A stretch of DNA of 64,000 nucleotides from Brugia malayi (lineage: Eukaryota; Nematoda; Chromadorea; Rhabditida; Onchocercidae), in NCBI RefSeq assembly GCF_000002995.4, contig NW_025062476.1, positions 9,484,501 to 9,548,500 on the forward strand, given 5' to 3'. Below are positions 28,001 through 39,410 of the stretch, piece after piece. The number at the start of each line of letters is the position of its first letter. Position 1 is the first letter of the stretch. Under the pieces are notes generated by a model. That model worked only from the letters and a program-made list of their open reading frames with translations. It was not told the origin of the DNA and did no database searches. A program made the position numbers and the translations under genes.

Positions 28001-30496
28001 TCATAGCGGCTTATGCCTAACCATACAAAATACCCTTCATAATGAGGAAAAAACCTCTATCTCCTTTTCCACTAAACATCCCTATTTCTTAAGAGCTCTC
28101 TCCCACAACTAAAACCGCATCATTATTCATCGATTATACAATATTGTCATAAACTAGATTGATCCATAGGAAGAAAAATACTATTGCCAACCTTAGTATT
28201 AGATACAAGTGCAGTACCATTCCCAGAAGCGTTTCTTGAAATATTTGAATTCAACTGTGATAAGGGTCGATTATGTTCCGGCTTTATGATCATCAATTGC
28301 TTTGGTGTGCTCACGGTTGAACTGATTCTCATCACTTTCAAGTTTTCATTGCTAAAATAAATGAAATTCCTGCTTTAGTTAGTGATTTATTGAAATATGC
28401 ACTCTTTTCTTCAATTAGTTTGTTCGGACCGTTTAAGGCTTCATAGACTTCGTAGTATAAAAATCATTACTGTAAAGCATATGCAACTTCAGTGAAAAAT
28501 TTTGATTAGGCAGAACAATCACTCATCATAATCATCCAAAACTTCTGAATACTAACGAAGCTTTAATCTAATTGATCTTCAATGAAAATTCAACTAATTA
28601 AAAGCAAAGTAACGATCGTATCAGCTGACCTACTTTAATCATTAGTTGATATCTTGGTTAGTAATAAAATCTCAACTGAAATAAATCATTCATGCTAAAT
28701 CAGTGAAAGCAGATCAGATAGGCTAATAAACAATTAAATGACAATTTTTTCAACTATTAACAAAAATATACCTTTGTTTTATTTTGGCTCGTGCTCTAGT
28801 TTCAGGTCCGACATATGGCAATTTTTTTGTTGCTCCTAGCTTAGGAACCGTATTTTCTGTATTCGTACCGGTTCTGGTGGTTAAATTAGCCTCATTTTGA
28901 CGTTGAGATATCGTTATTTGGTTTGTCCTTACGGCATTTGCAGCATTTGTCGCAACATTTCTGGTCCTAGCAGCACTACTGCTGGAAGAACGAACACGTA
29001 ATAGTCCACGTGGTTGAGTTAGCACAGTCGTTTCTGTTGCTTTCCTTGCACGTTTGAAATCTACTGCTAGTCTCTGGGTTCTGGGTTCAGCGCTTGATGC
29101 TCGAATCTTGATTGTCGGTTGACATTTCACTGATCCCATTCTTTGTTTCATTTCAGCAGGCTGTACACGACCTCCACCTTTATCCAGCGACTGTTGACGT
29201 GTCTGAGTCGCATGAGAAGCACTATAACGTAACGTCTTCATTGGCTTACTTGGACCACTGGAAGAGATTTTGGAAGCACGGTTTACCGCTTCCTTCTTCT
29301 CAGCACAACCGTTTGGGCCAGAATTTTCATTGCAACTTAATTCCACAGTAAATGTTGATAAGTGCGGTGTATTATTATCTATAAAATTTGAAATGTTTAA
29401 TAGAATTCTTCAATGTTCATTCCGGACTAAAGTACATGCCTAGAATTTACAAATGAAAAGCTATGAAAAAAAAAAAAAAAAGTGCAACGACATACCATTT
29501 ACACGACTATATACATGCGTATGTCTACAGTAACCTAAATATTTAAAATATACCTTCCCGAAGGATTACATTCGACCGAAATCCCGATGAACGTGTACGC
29601 GATGGATGACGAAACATTGCTAGACGATTAAGTCCAAATGAAGCATCATCTGAAATTTAATTTAACATTCCTTTTAATTTTTAGAAGAGCATAAAAAGTC
29701 AAGAATCATTTACATCACTTTCAAAGCTTCATATTATTGCTTGGATGACAAATTTGTTGACTGATTGTGGATTTTTAAATATTCATGTCGACACAAAAAA
29801 AGTTACCATGAATATTTCCGGCTGATGTGTTAAGGGTATTTACTGCTGTAACTCTAACAGTGTCAGTTATTGCAGATGTAACTGCAGCTCCAGCTGTTGG
29901 TAATTGATCAAATTGTTTTTCGATATTTGATGATGCAAGCTTACATTCATCACGTAACTGTATACAATGACTCAAATCGGCTTTCGATATAGTATCTCTT
30001 TGCAAAGATAACAAGTCCTGGAAAGAAAAAAAAAGATAAATAATGTAAAGAACTGAAAATGATTTATAGAATATATTAGTTTCTTTTTCCTTTTTTTTAG
30101 AAGAGATAAATATTTTTCGTCTGAAAATATCATTATTTAGCACAATACAGATCCCAGAATATTAATGCACAATACGGGTGCCAGAATATTAATTAACTAA
30201 TGATTTAATTTTAAATCCCCTTCTTACTAAGCTCCAAATCACATATTGCATACAATGAAGCATCCATTAGACAGCACATATTAAATTGAAAGAAAAAAAA
30301 AAAACAAATTTAGATCAAATTTTTGAAACCACCAGTAAAATTTTTATGAAAAAACTTTCTCTTTATCAAAATAGAAACATACAAAAAATCGATCACCCAA
30401 CGTACTCTCATCATCACCATCACCGCTGTCAGTTTTAGACCCAAATTTAGCATGACGAGGCACTGTTGCAATATTGAAACTGTCATCATCACACAT
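25092..30496 (-). CDS. Unrecognised 615-residue basic, Ser/Thr/Arg-rich protein
   Basis: Eleven exons agree in phase: 30496-30383, 30017-29807, 29649-29554, 29378-28772, 28351-28192, 27593-27477, 27324-27249, 27188-27119, 27022-26877, 26725-26643 and 25259-25092. They give 615 residues. The N-terminus (MCDDDSFNIATVPRHAKFGS) is followed by an acidic patch and a helical segment (LLSLQRDTISKADLSHCIQL), then a long basic disordered region. A more ordered part follows, with SFLPLLYSFSPEKISCKIHP, ALWNPVFEDELLLDVGSKY and EIWTVVTKKPEPVLEFASCL. The C-terminus is strongly basic, with RRRTEAEREAFYRRLSTPK. I do not know the family; the mix of basic disorder and short ordered blocks recalls centrosomal or microtubule-associated proteins, which is only a guess. 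An acceptor (TATTCAG) lies six bases before the ATG. The join at 27022 uses a weak CACAAG acceptor and is the least certain. The last intron (25260-26642) carries the bacterial-type insert. Confidence 0.72.
25555..25950 (+). pseudogene. hscA: HscA/DnaK-family chaperone fragment of bacterial (Wolbachia-like) origin
   Basis: The plus strand encodes the C-terminal part of an Hsp70-family chaperone. It runs through the end of the substrate-binding domain (ILAVTAREKTT, then INSSFGLSE) into the helical lid (FDEDMKARSLAEAKINGNKL, IHLVES, ALQGKDLNEINNSITELESS). The words KARSLAEAK and SSFGLSE resemble HscA, the Fe-S cluster chaperone, more than DnaK. The reading frame is broken: between LSE and ADIQVMVNQS (about 25674-25690) one base is missing, and another shift appears near 25575. 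The ATPase domain and most of the binding domain are absent. A stop at 25948 may be the original C-terminus. It lies antisense inside an intron of a eukaryotic gene, with no bacterial neighbours. The most likely reading is an old endosymbiont-to-nucleus transfer (nuwt). A mitochondrial-type eukaryotic Hsp70 pseudogene is less likely given the wording of the lid. Confidence 0.85.
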
Positions 30497-32035
30497 TGTT
30501 AACTGAATAATATATCAATTTATATAAGACTAATCACTTGAATAATAACGCAATTTATATTTAAAATCAGATTCGTTAATTTAATAGTACATCAACTTAT
30601 ATTCGAAATCAAATTTTAATTCAAATTTGAAAAGGAAAGAATCAGAAGCAAAAGGTAAAACATCGGGGACAATTTTAAATATAGCACTTCGCGGCATTTT
30701 TTTTTCTTTTTGCTGACTTTGTTAAATTTTGCAGCTTTATTGTATTTGGTTTTACAATTTTGAGAGGGTTCTTTGAATTTTTTGGACTTTTTTTCTCTTT
30801 TAAAATATTTTGGTTTTATTAATATTAAATATTTTGTGGAAACGAAGAAGGATTTTAGCTAATATTTATTTGTATTTTTCTCCCAGTCGCTTTTTTCATT
30901 TAATTCGTCAATGTTGAATGATTTAATAACATAAAAATAAAATAAGAATGCTTAACAATTTTAAATACTTGCAAATTTTAAATAATGAAAATATAAAAAA
31001 TTTCAATAAATAAATGGTTGTAAAAAAAAGGAAAAAGAGGAAAGCAAATCAAATTTAATAATATAATATTTTTAAAATTGATAGTATAAATAGAAACGTT
31101 TCCGAAATTGATTATAATTTAAATTTAACATATCATTATTTAGCTAGAAATTGATTAATAATAGTAGAAAAAACAATGATTTCTTTTTTGAAAATTGAGA
31201 TAACAATAAATAATTCGAAAAAAATAGCTAAGTGCTAATTTGATCAAACTAAATTAACTAAACTATTCTGCATAACTATCAATTATAATCAAGCCAAGAA
31301 TGATTTTGATAATTTTAATTAAAACTATTTAATATACAGTAATGGTTTTTTTTTTTTTATTTATTTTATAACAGTATAAATTCTCCTCTAATCTGTATTA
31401 TCCTTCTAATTTAAATGTAGCAAAATATTTTAAATTTATTCTCTTGAAAAAATCTAATTGATTTAGCGGAAAAAAAAAGCAAAGAAAAAAACCTTTCGAA
31501 TTATTATATAAAGTCAAGGAATGGTATTAACGAACTGCTCATGAAACTAATTAATATAAAGGCTGAAAAGATAATAATGGCATTTTTATAGAATAATTCT
31601 CTCCTTTTCTTTTTTCTTTCCTTTTCTTTCTATTTTCTCCATATTTTTCTTTTTTCCTTATCCCTTTCTTTTTCTTTCTCCCTCTCTCTACCTTATCATC
31701 TCATATTTTACCTGTATGAGATCATGATCAATAATAATGCAAATTACTAGATGATGGATGAAAACATGAGAAATGAAATATCAGCCGAGAAAATATCATC
31801 ATTTTATTCCGTCATCTTCTTTGTCATCTTTATGATGGTGATTAGATGCTTAAGTAGCGCATTATACAAATGATAAGTATGATAATAACATTTAAAGAAT
31901 TAATATTTATATATTTTTTATCTAAATCAGTTGTTTATGGTATAATTGTTAAGTGATGCTAGTTGTTTATATTATTTAATAATGATTTACATATAACTTA
32001 TTATTATTGTTATTATCATAGTATTATTAGTATTG

Positions 32036-32084
<49 letters not shown>
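32036..32084. repeat. (ATT)n microsatellite
   Basis: About 15 uninterrupted copies of the triplet ATT lie inside a longer run of TTA/ATT-rich sequence. Confidence 0.9.
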
Positions 32085-32086
<2 letters not shown>

Positions 32087-33207
32087 CAACAATTTATTTT
32101 ATTTTCAAATGTTTATAAATAATTATTTTTAGTGGTATCTTGCTTCTTAGTTTATTATTAACTTTAATTAATATTATTTTACGTATAATTTATTCAATAG
32201 TTTATTATCAATTAATTAATAATTTACTAAATATTTTATTATTTACTAATAATTTAGTAAATAATTCATTATATTCAGGTTATATTAATTGTTCCCCGTT
32301 GCATTATAATTTAGTTTGCTATTCGTCTTATTTCAGCAATTTATCATTCACCACCAATTTATTATTATAATATCTCAAATTCCAACTTTTCAATTTCATT
32401 TTTTGTTAAAATTTTAAAAAAAGATTTTTTCTTCAATATCTAAAGTTTATTTATTCAGCTACAGTTGTACTTAATTTCCGCTAACTATTGATGACTCATC
32501 CTAATCTTTTTCGAATTATACCAAAAACTATTCCTAATTAAAAAAAACAATCCTAACTTTTCTCTTATCACTATAATTAAAAGACAAAAAAAATTTAGGA
32601 GAAAAACTAAATTATTTATCTTATTATTTATCATTATATTCATATTATACAAGATGCTTCTTAATTCCTTACACATTATGAATCGATGATGCAAGAAGTA
32701 CAATTTGATTTTTCCCTTTTCCTGAACAATTTAATTTTTTCCTGAATGAATTTAAAGAATCTAATTTTTAAGAAAGATGAGTGGACTTGTTAAAAGTAAT
32801 TATCATTGATGATAGCATTAAATATAAATGCTAGCTTGAAATATCGCAGATATACTAACTGATTAGAATGAATTAATATTTCAGAACAATTAGGCTACCA
32901 TTAAGCTATTCCTTAAAGAATATTTATTTATTATAATTGTTACATGGTATATTAATGATTACATCTGATTTTTGAATTTAATTTAATCTTATTTAACTTT
33001 TGGCACTTCTTCCTTTTTTATTTCGACTATGCTGAAATTATTTTTATCATCTGCTATTTTATTGTCCAAAAATTATTTCCGATCTTTATTTAAAATTATT
33101 TCCGTTATTCTTTCGCGCTCTCTTCTTATTCTAGGAATATTAGAACAAATTTTCAAAACTGTTCATTAATTATTTTATATCTCGTCTTCTACTGAGTAAT
33201 ATGTTCA

Positions 33208-33215
33208 AATTTCAG
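33208..33215 (+). promoter_or_regulatory. Probable trans-splice acceptor
   Basis: The sequence AAATTTCAG ends four bases before the ATG at 33220 and has the nematode acceptor consensus. It could receive a spliced leader or end a 5' UTR intron. Similar AG sites lie just before the starts of the MND1, p53-family, cyclophilin and 615-residue protein genes. Confidence 0.5.
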
Positions 33216-33219
33216 AAAA

Positions 33220-34189
33220 ATGCCGAAAAGCTTAAGCGATGACCTGGAAGAAGGTGAAATATTTGACAGTGAGGAAACTGTTATTAACCAATCTAATGTT
33301 AATGAATATTCTAACAATGGAAGTAATGAACGAACAAATTTGACGGAAAAGAAATGCTTCCAATCCTTAAACTATGGCCATAATGGATCATTTCATTCAA
33401 ACAACAATTTGAAAATTCCTGATCAGTCAGCTATATGTGCTGAATCAAATGAAGATAATTTGGAAGCATGTAATGATGAGAAAGAAGAAAATATGTTGGA
33501 AGATATTCATGATTATGAATTAAATGATGAGGAATGTTTTCTGGATCACTGGATGATAGACGAGGATGAATTGGAAGATGAATTGAATGTTGCTAATTTT
33601 CAAGGTATGATGGAATTTTTTTTTTTTTTTTGCCACTTTTTTGGTATGATTTCAGGAATTAAACATAAAATTTAATTGAATATACGGATTACAACAGTAC
33701 CAATTAATATATGCCGTATTAAATTACATCTTCAATGATTATAGCTTAATTTTTTTTTTTTTTTTTTTGAATTTTTCAAATTTAATATTTTTATTTCTGA
33801 ATAGCATTTCAAATAATCATAAATATTCACGTCTGAGCGTTAAGCAATTTTTTGCTGAGTTGCTGTACAAAAATATTTGATGTGAAGAGATGGAAAAGTT
33901 AAGGCAACTTTGTTGAAGATATTATTTTATAATTTAAAAAATATCTCTATTCCTTTAATATGATAGAGACATTATTTGAAATTATATCAAAAACCTGTAT
34001 GAATTTTGCATTATCTATTTTGCAGAAAGGCAGAAAAGATACAGCATTTCTTATTCCGGTTTTCTCTTTTTGCCTTATTTACTTCACAATACTTCATTAT
34101 AGTTCAAAGTACATTATTTGCTTCGTAAGCTTTAATTTTATTGATATTGCGATGTTTGCAATTCAAGATGGTCAGATTTCCTTACTAAT

Positions 34190-34223
<34 letters not shown>

Positions 34224-37200
34224 TTTTACTAAATCATATTGTTCTAGCAAATATTTGTATACCCTATTATCATTTGATAAAAATGATTTTCAGACGAATT
34301 AGTGGAGTATCATTCCAATTCTGACGACGACTTGGACGATGATGATGACAAGGACAGTAGTGATTTTTCCGGCAAAATTGTTTGTAGTGAAAGAATTACA
34401 GCAGCAAACAAATTTCACACGAAGATGAAGGCATTGGCTATGGATATGGAAAGTAGAACAAACAAAATTGCAATAGGAGATGAAAAAGAAATGCGGACAA
34501 ATTTAGCAAAAGAGATGCCAGTTGACGACAGCTGGATTTTCCATTCATTAGGTTTGTTATCACAGTGTAAAGAGAAGAAAAAGGAAAGTAGCTGGATAAA
34601 TTTTCAATTAATCACACTGATTTGCTAAGGATAACAACTTAAGAGAGCTCTCGATATCTCTATACTTGTTATTATTTAGCACCTGAAATTATCTACGATT
34701 CTCTACAAATGGCAGTTCCATGTGTACGCATGACTGTTTGAAAATATAGTGACGAATGTCACGATTTAGATGAAACGCCAAGGATAGTTATGCAGGGTAA
34801 TGAGCCAATGGATTCATACATGCTATCAGAATCAGAGGGGAATTTAAAAGAGCAACTAGCAGAAATGGATCTTTCCAAATTCGAAGTTATGATTGATGTA
34901 ACCGTATCTGGATATCTAAATTGTGGGTTTTCTCGAAAATGATATCATCATCCAAGTCGGTTCATTCGTTTGTCCATTTAGTTTCTACTGGATTTGATGT
35001 TTCATTTCCTTCTTCCTCTTTGTCTTCCTTCCTCTTTTTCTCGTCTTCAGTATTTCCTAAAATCCTACACTATCTCATTTCTCACAATTACAGGTGATGA
35101 CAGTAAAACAATGGATGTTGCAAGGAATAAAAAGCAAATGTTGCATGAAGAATCAAATAGCCATACAAAACAAATTGTTGAATTAGAGAGAAAATTTTCT
35201 GAGGAGAAAGAACATTATGTGCGCAATATGTATTCTCTACTAACAACAGCGCGTACACAAATTGCAGCTCTCAAAAAGGAAAATGACAAGCTTAAAATGA
35301 AGTAATTTTATAATTTTTTAAAACAAGAAGTTAGAGCTAAGTAATTTTAAACCAGCTGTTATTTGGAAAATTTTCGGAATTAGCATTTCTATTTTTGAAA
35401 ATAACGGCTTTTTATTTGAAGAGTTAAATTTCATATCATATGCCAATTTTTCGTGGCTTTTTTTATGGCTTAATTGCTGGCTGTGATCGCCATCGAACTC
35501 TGTTTTGAGACTAATACATTTTTGAAATAGGTTTCATTTGTAATCACCTGAATTCCTGATCTTAAGTGGTAGGATGATTTCCATTAGTTTCACTTTTATT
35601 GATTTGCATTATATTGACATCATTATGCATAAAAACTTCCTAATTTTCATCAGTCACGCTTGTCTACTATTTTTAAAGGCATGCTGGAAATATTGCAAAT
35701 AATTTCTTAAATTCATATCGATCTTACATGAATATTATCAAATTTATTTGAAATGGAAAAGCATGTTGTAGTGATAATTATATAAGGCTATTAGGATGAA
35801 ATATAAGTGGAATCTTTATTTTTCTAAAAAGTACTCGTTACATTAGATATAATGATAACAATGCTATAATTGTGATATTTTTATTGTGCATTAACTATCT
35901 CATTTCATTCTACATGGTAAGCTGCTGTATGCGTTGATTGGTTGTCTTTAAAAATTTATTGAGTGAATTTATACAGAAAGAAAAAAAAAAATATGTTAGT
36001 CAAAATAATTTTCAGATTACAAGCAAATTGCACAATGAATTGTCCTAAATGTAAGCATCAGATATGCTTAAGAAATAATTTATTGAAACCAAAATATATC
36101 AAAGTATTGAAAGGACGTTGCGCAATCGAAATGTTGTTTGATAATTTGGCAAAAATGGAGGAATGGCTTGCAGCGAATTATCTAGATATTAATTCAGATG
36201 GATTACCAGTAGTATTGGAATTACCACAGAAATCGACACTTACTTCTACAAACAGCCTTCTTGCTCTAGAAACAGTGTGTTTCTCAAAATAGACTGTTGC
36301 ATCTACAATTGATAAGAAGATACTGACTTGTTTTTTGTTATTTTGTTTCTTTTTTTCTTTTTACCTCGAATGAATATATATGATAATGCTAATGAGAATG
36401 GTGATAGAGAAAAATCAGTATTACTTTTCTGAAATTTAAGATGATGATTTCGTTATTTTTCTATTAAATTTAAATATTTAATGACATTGGCAGGGCAGAA
36501 TTCATGATATTCATCGAAATACGAGTAAAGTCATGCCGACCTCATCAAGTCTTCCTCAGAAACCAGAGAGTATATTTCCAGTGAAAAGAGGACAGAATAT
36601 TCAAACAGTTAGAGCTGCTAGCAATTTCAGTAGTGAGTTGTCGTTCAAAAATATTTTTCCAAAATCCAGATCGCAAATTTTGTTTTTGAAATCATTGGTC
36701 CAGATTTTTTTAATTTAAAAAAAAAAAAAAAAAAACGAACGATTAGCGATCTTTTCAGTGAACGAACAAATTAATTCATTCTAGAACATTCTACGAAGCA
36801 ATATGAGAAGTTAAATCATGTATTGCAAGGTGAAAAGGGACAAGAGAGGACCAGTTCTAGCATTGCATACGATTTTTATGGTAAACGAAAAAAGCGATCA
36901 CATGAAAAAAAACGATCAGGACCGAATAAATGCGAAGAACAACAGCTTCATCATATCCTGTCAACGTATACATCACCAGATGGATCACTTGACCGTGATC
37001 AACGACGATATTTTAGCTCTCCTAAGCCATATAATTCTCATGTATCACATCTGAATACAAAATTAAACGCTGAAAAAAACATGACATCTATGTCAAATCG
37101 CCAAATGGCAGACCAGAAAGGTCAGCGTACAACAATAAATAATCTTGGGAATCGATTCGAATACCGAAGTCCTTCTGAAGAGTATCGTAGGGAATCAGTC

Positions 37201-37305
37201 AAGTCATCGGCATATTATAGACGAGCCGACGAAGGTTCTTATCGAGAATATTGGAATCATTCACCGAGACCGAGCCGAATAAGAAGCGTTGAACGAAAAC
37301 TGTAA
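33220..37305 (+). CDS. Acidic/coiled-coil/basic protein, possibly nuclear, perhaps FLASH-like
   Basis: Seven exons agree in phase: 33220-33604, 34294-34551, 34770-34922, 35094-35301, 36016-36274, 36494-36632 and 36785-37305. They give 640 residues. The N-terminal half is very acidic (DDLEEGEIFDSEE, DDDLDDDDDKDSSDFSGK). Residues about 270-335 are a coiled coil (KQIVELERKFSEEKEHYVRN, MYSLLTTARTQIAALKKEND). A short Cys cluster follows (CTMNCPKCKHQIC), then an ordered helical part (RCAIEMLFDNLAKMEEWLAA). The last 200 residues are basic and Ser/Arg/Tyr-rich (YRSPSEEYRRESVKSSAYYR, SPRPSRIRSVERKL). The coil with TARTQI is faintly like the N-terminal coil of FLASH/CASP8AP2, a histone pre-mRNA processing factor; this is weak. 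The middle exon 34770-34922 (51 codons) is included because its phases fit on both sides, but it may be skipped without frame loss. Confidence 0.75.
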
Positions 37306-39410
37306 CTACTTAATTTCATGTAGGAATCGATGACGTTGTTACGTAAATAATGAATTAGTGCTTTGCTTAAATACGTAAATAGCATATCAAAATAAATAGT
37401 ATATCCGGCGAAATCAATAGGTGTTGCTTCCTTTTTCTTTATTACTTCAATCTTTTATCTCATAATCTTCAGCATTTCATTTGTATCTATCATATTTTTT
37501 TTTTTATGTTTGATTTGATTCACTTATGGATTTTCATAATTTAAAACTACTCGTTTTTTAATTGTTTATTCTTCATTTTTTTATTTTCATGTTCACTTGC
37601 TGTTCCGTTGTATTACTGTCCTTTATTCTGATTTGCCCAGTATAAAGAGAATTTGGAATACGGGATTTACGAATTTACAGAATGTATTGCTTGAACTGCG
37701 GGAAAATATGAGTGATCTTTCTTGGAATATTGAAGTATCGTGTTTAGTTTGATTAATGTCCTAAATCACAAATTTTTCAGTTTATTTTAAATTTAACTAT
37801 TCTACGTGAATTGCAGAAGTGTTAAATGCAGACCGATGAATATTCACATCGGTTTATTAATTTCTTCTTCTATATGTTCATTTCTTTCTCGACATTAAAA
37901 ATTATTTCTGTTATTTAACGTCTTGATACATCCCAGGATAGTGAAATGTAACATGCACGTCAAATGTCCATTATGCCTATTTAAATACTTTTTGCATTAT
38001 TAAATTTTCTAATTGATATTTCATTTACTGCAGAATAAATTTATAATCAGTCAAGTTTTTGTGGTTTCAGAAATCTGATTGAACGGATCAATCGCCCATT
38101 ATGATTGTTTAAATGAAAGCTTTCCAGTATTAAAGAATTGATGTTTTAAACGAATTTATCACAAAAAGTAGTGAATCATATAGAGGATCACGTAAATGAT
38201 TTGGTGGAACATTTATGAACACGCGTGGTAAACATATAAACGATGTAGCAAAAAAAGATGATCACGTAAATTGTTTGGTGAGACATTTCTGAAGTAGTGT
38301 GATGAAAATATAAACGATGTAGCAAAAACAGTAGTCAGACGATCACGTAAGATTATTTGATGGTACAATTGTTGAGTTTATACCAAAATTGATATCAATT
38401 GCAGTATGTCATAACTTCATAGTTTATTCAATTAAAAAAAAAAATTACGGCTAACATTTGAACGTTTCTGTCAAAGTATAGCATCGCTCGAAAACACAGA
38501 AATTTCGGAGTGGTCATGCAAGAATTTAATAATTTCAATAAAATGCGAAACTAATCAATATTGATGAATTAATGTTTTAAAAAAATTATAATAAAAATTA
38601 CATGTGTTATACATAGCAATCTATTTTTACATATAACAAAATCATTGAGAAAAGCACTGATTTTAATAAGATTACATATCTTGTATCTTAACTTTTCACG
38701 TGACACGTACGTTATTCATTTGTTGCATTGTAGTGTTGAACATATATGATTGTTATAATGCGTGGGAAATTAGTATTCATTGTGTTGAAAATGAGAGACG
38801 TATGAATGAATGATAAATAGATATTATTATAGTGAAGGAGGAAAAAAGGGAACGAGTCTATCCACTGAGGAAATGTTTTTTTTTTTTTAATTTGATATGC
38901 ATGTAATTCTTATATTGCAAAATATTTTTATTTTTGTATTTTTTTATTTGATGAAAATTTGTTACCATGATTATAGATGTCCATGTTTTAAAAGATAAAA
39001 ACAAATTTATAAAATTAGCTAATAGTATTAAACATATCTATTTGGCATTTTTTTTTTTTCATTTCAATTATTTCAAGTAATTAGAAAATTACAAATAGTA
39101 ATGAATATAATTATATGCATTATTGTAAAAATTATCACAATGAATAATTATTGTTGGTTTGTAATTGGGTAATTGGGATAAAACAAATTCTTATCGATAT
39201 GTGCTAATTTGAAAGAAAGTGAGATGAAGTGAGATATAGATCAGGTGAAAATCATTTTTTAAAAAAAAATTTTTTTCATCATTTTAAAACATTTTAAAAT
39301 TTATTTAAAAAAAAAAAATATTTCTTTTTCTAGGAATTAATCTAAAACTCCTTTGTTACAATAGCAATAATTGCATAAATTTCCTATCAAAACAAATATT
39401 TTTGCACAGT
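37306..39410. other. Intergenic stretch with a degenerate tandem repeat
   Basis: Two kilobases of A+T-rich DNA separate two plus-strand genes. I see no gene. The repeat at about 38186-38360 is listed separately. Long A and T runs occur at about 38875-38890 and 39240-39320. Confidence 0.5.
38186..38360. repeat. Three degenerate tandem copies of a 74-81 base unit
   Basis: The word GATCACGTAA recurs at 38186, 38260 and 38341. The first two copies share further blocks: TTTGGTG, ACATTT, and ATATAAACGATGTAGCAAAAA at the end. The third copy is partial and more diverged. No coding capacity is visible. Confidence 0.75.

Larger units (their letters stand above)
30497..33219. other. A+T-rich intergenic stretch between divergent genes
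   Basis: This 2.7 kb should contain the promoters of the 615-residue protein gene (-) and the next gene (+). It holds a pyrimidine-rich tract at about 31600-31690, an (ATT)n microsatellite at about 32038-32083 and very A+T-rich sequence. Open frames at 32140-32370 and 32485-32703 are low-complexity Ile/Leu/Asn products of the base composition and not genes. Confidence 0.6.

Noticed and set aside
32140..32370. Leu/Asn/Ile-rich open frame that could suggest a mitochondrial-type hydrophobic protein
   Set aside because: It is a by-product of TTA/AAT-rich simple sequence next to the (ATT)n tract; no mitochondrial protein motif is present.
34730..34745. In-frame TGA read as possible selenocysteine
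   Set aside because: The surrounding exon can start at 34770, after the TGA, in the correct phase, and no selenoprotein family match exists.
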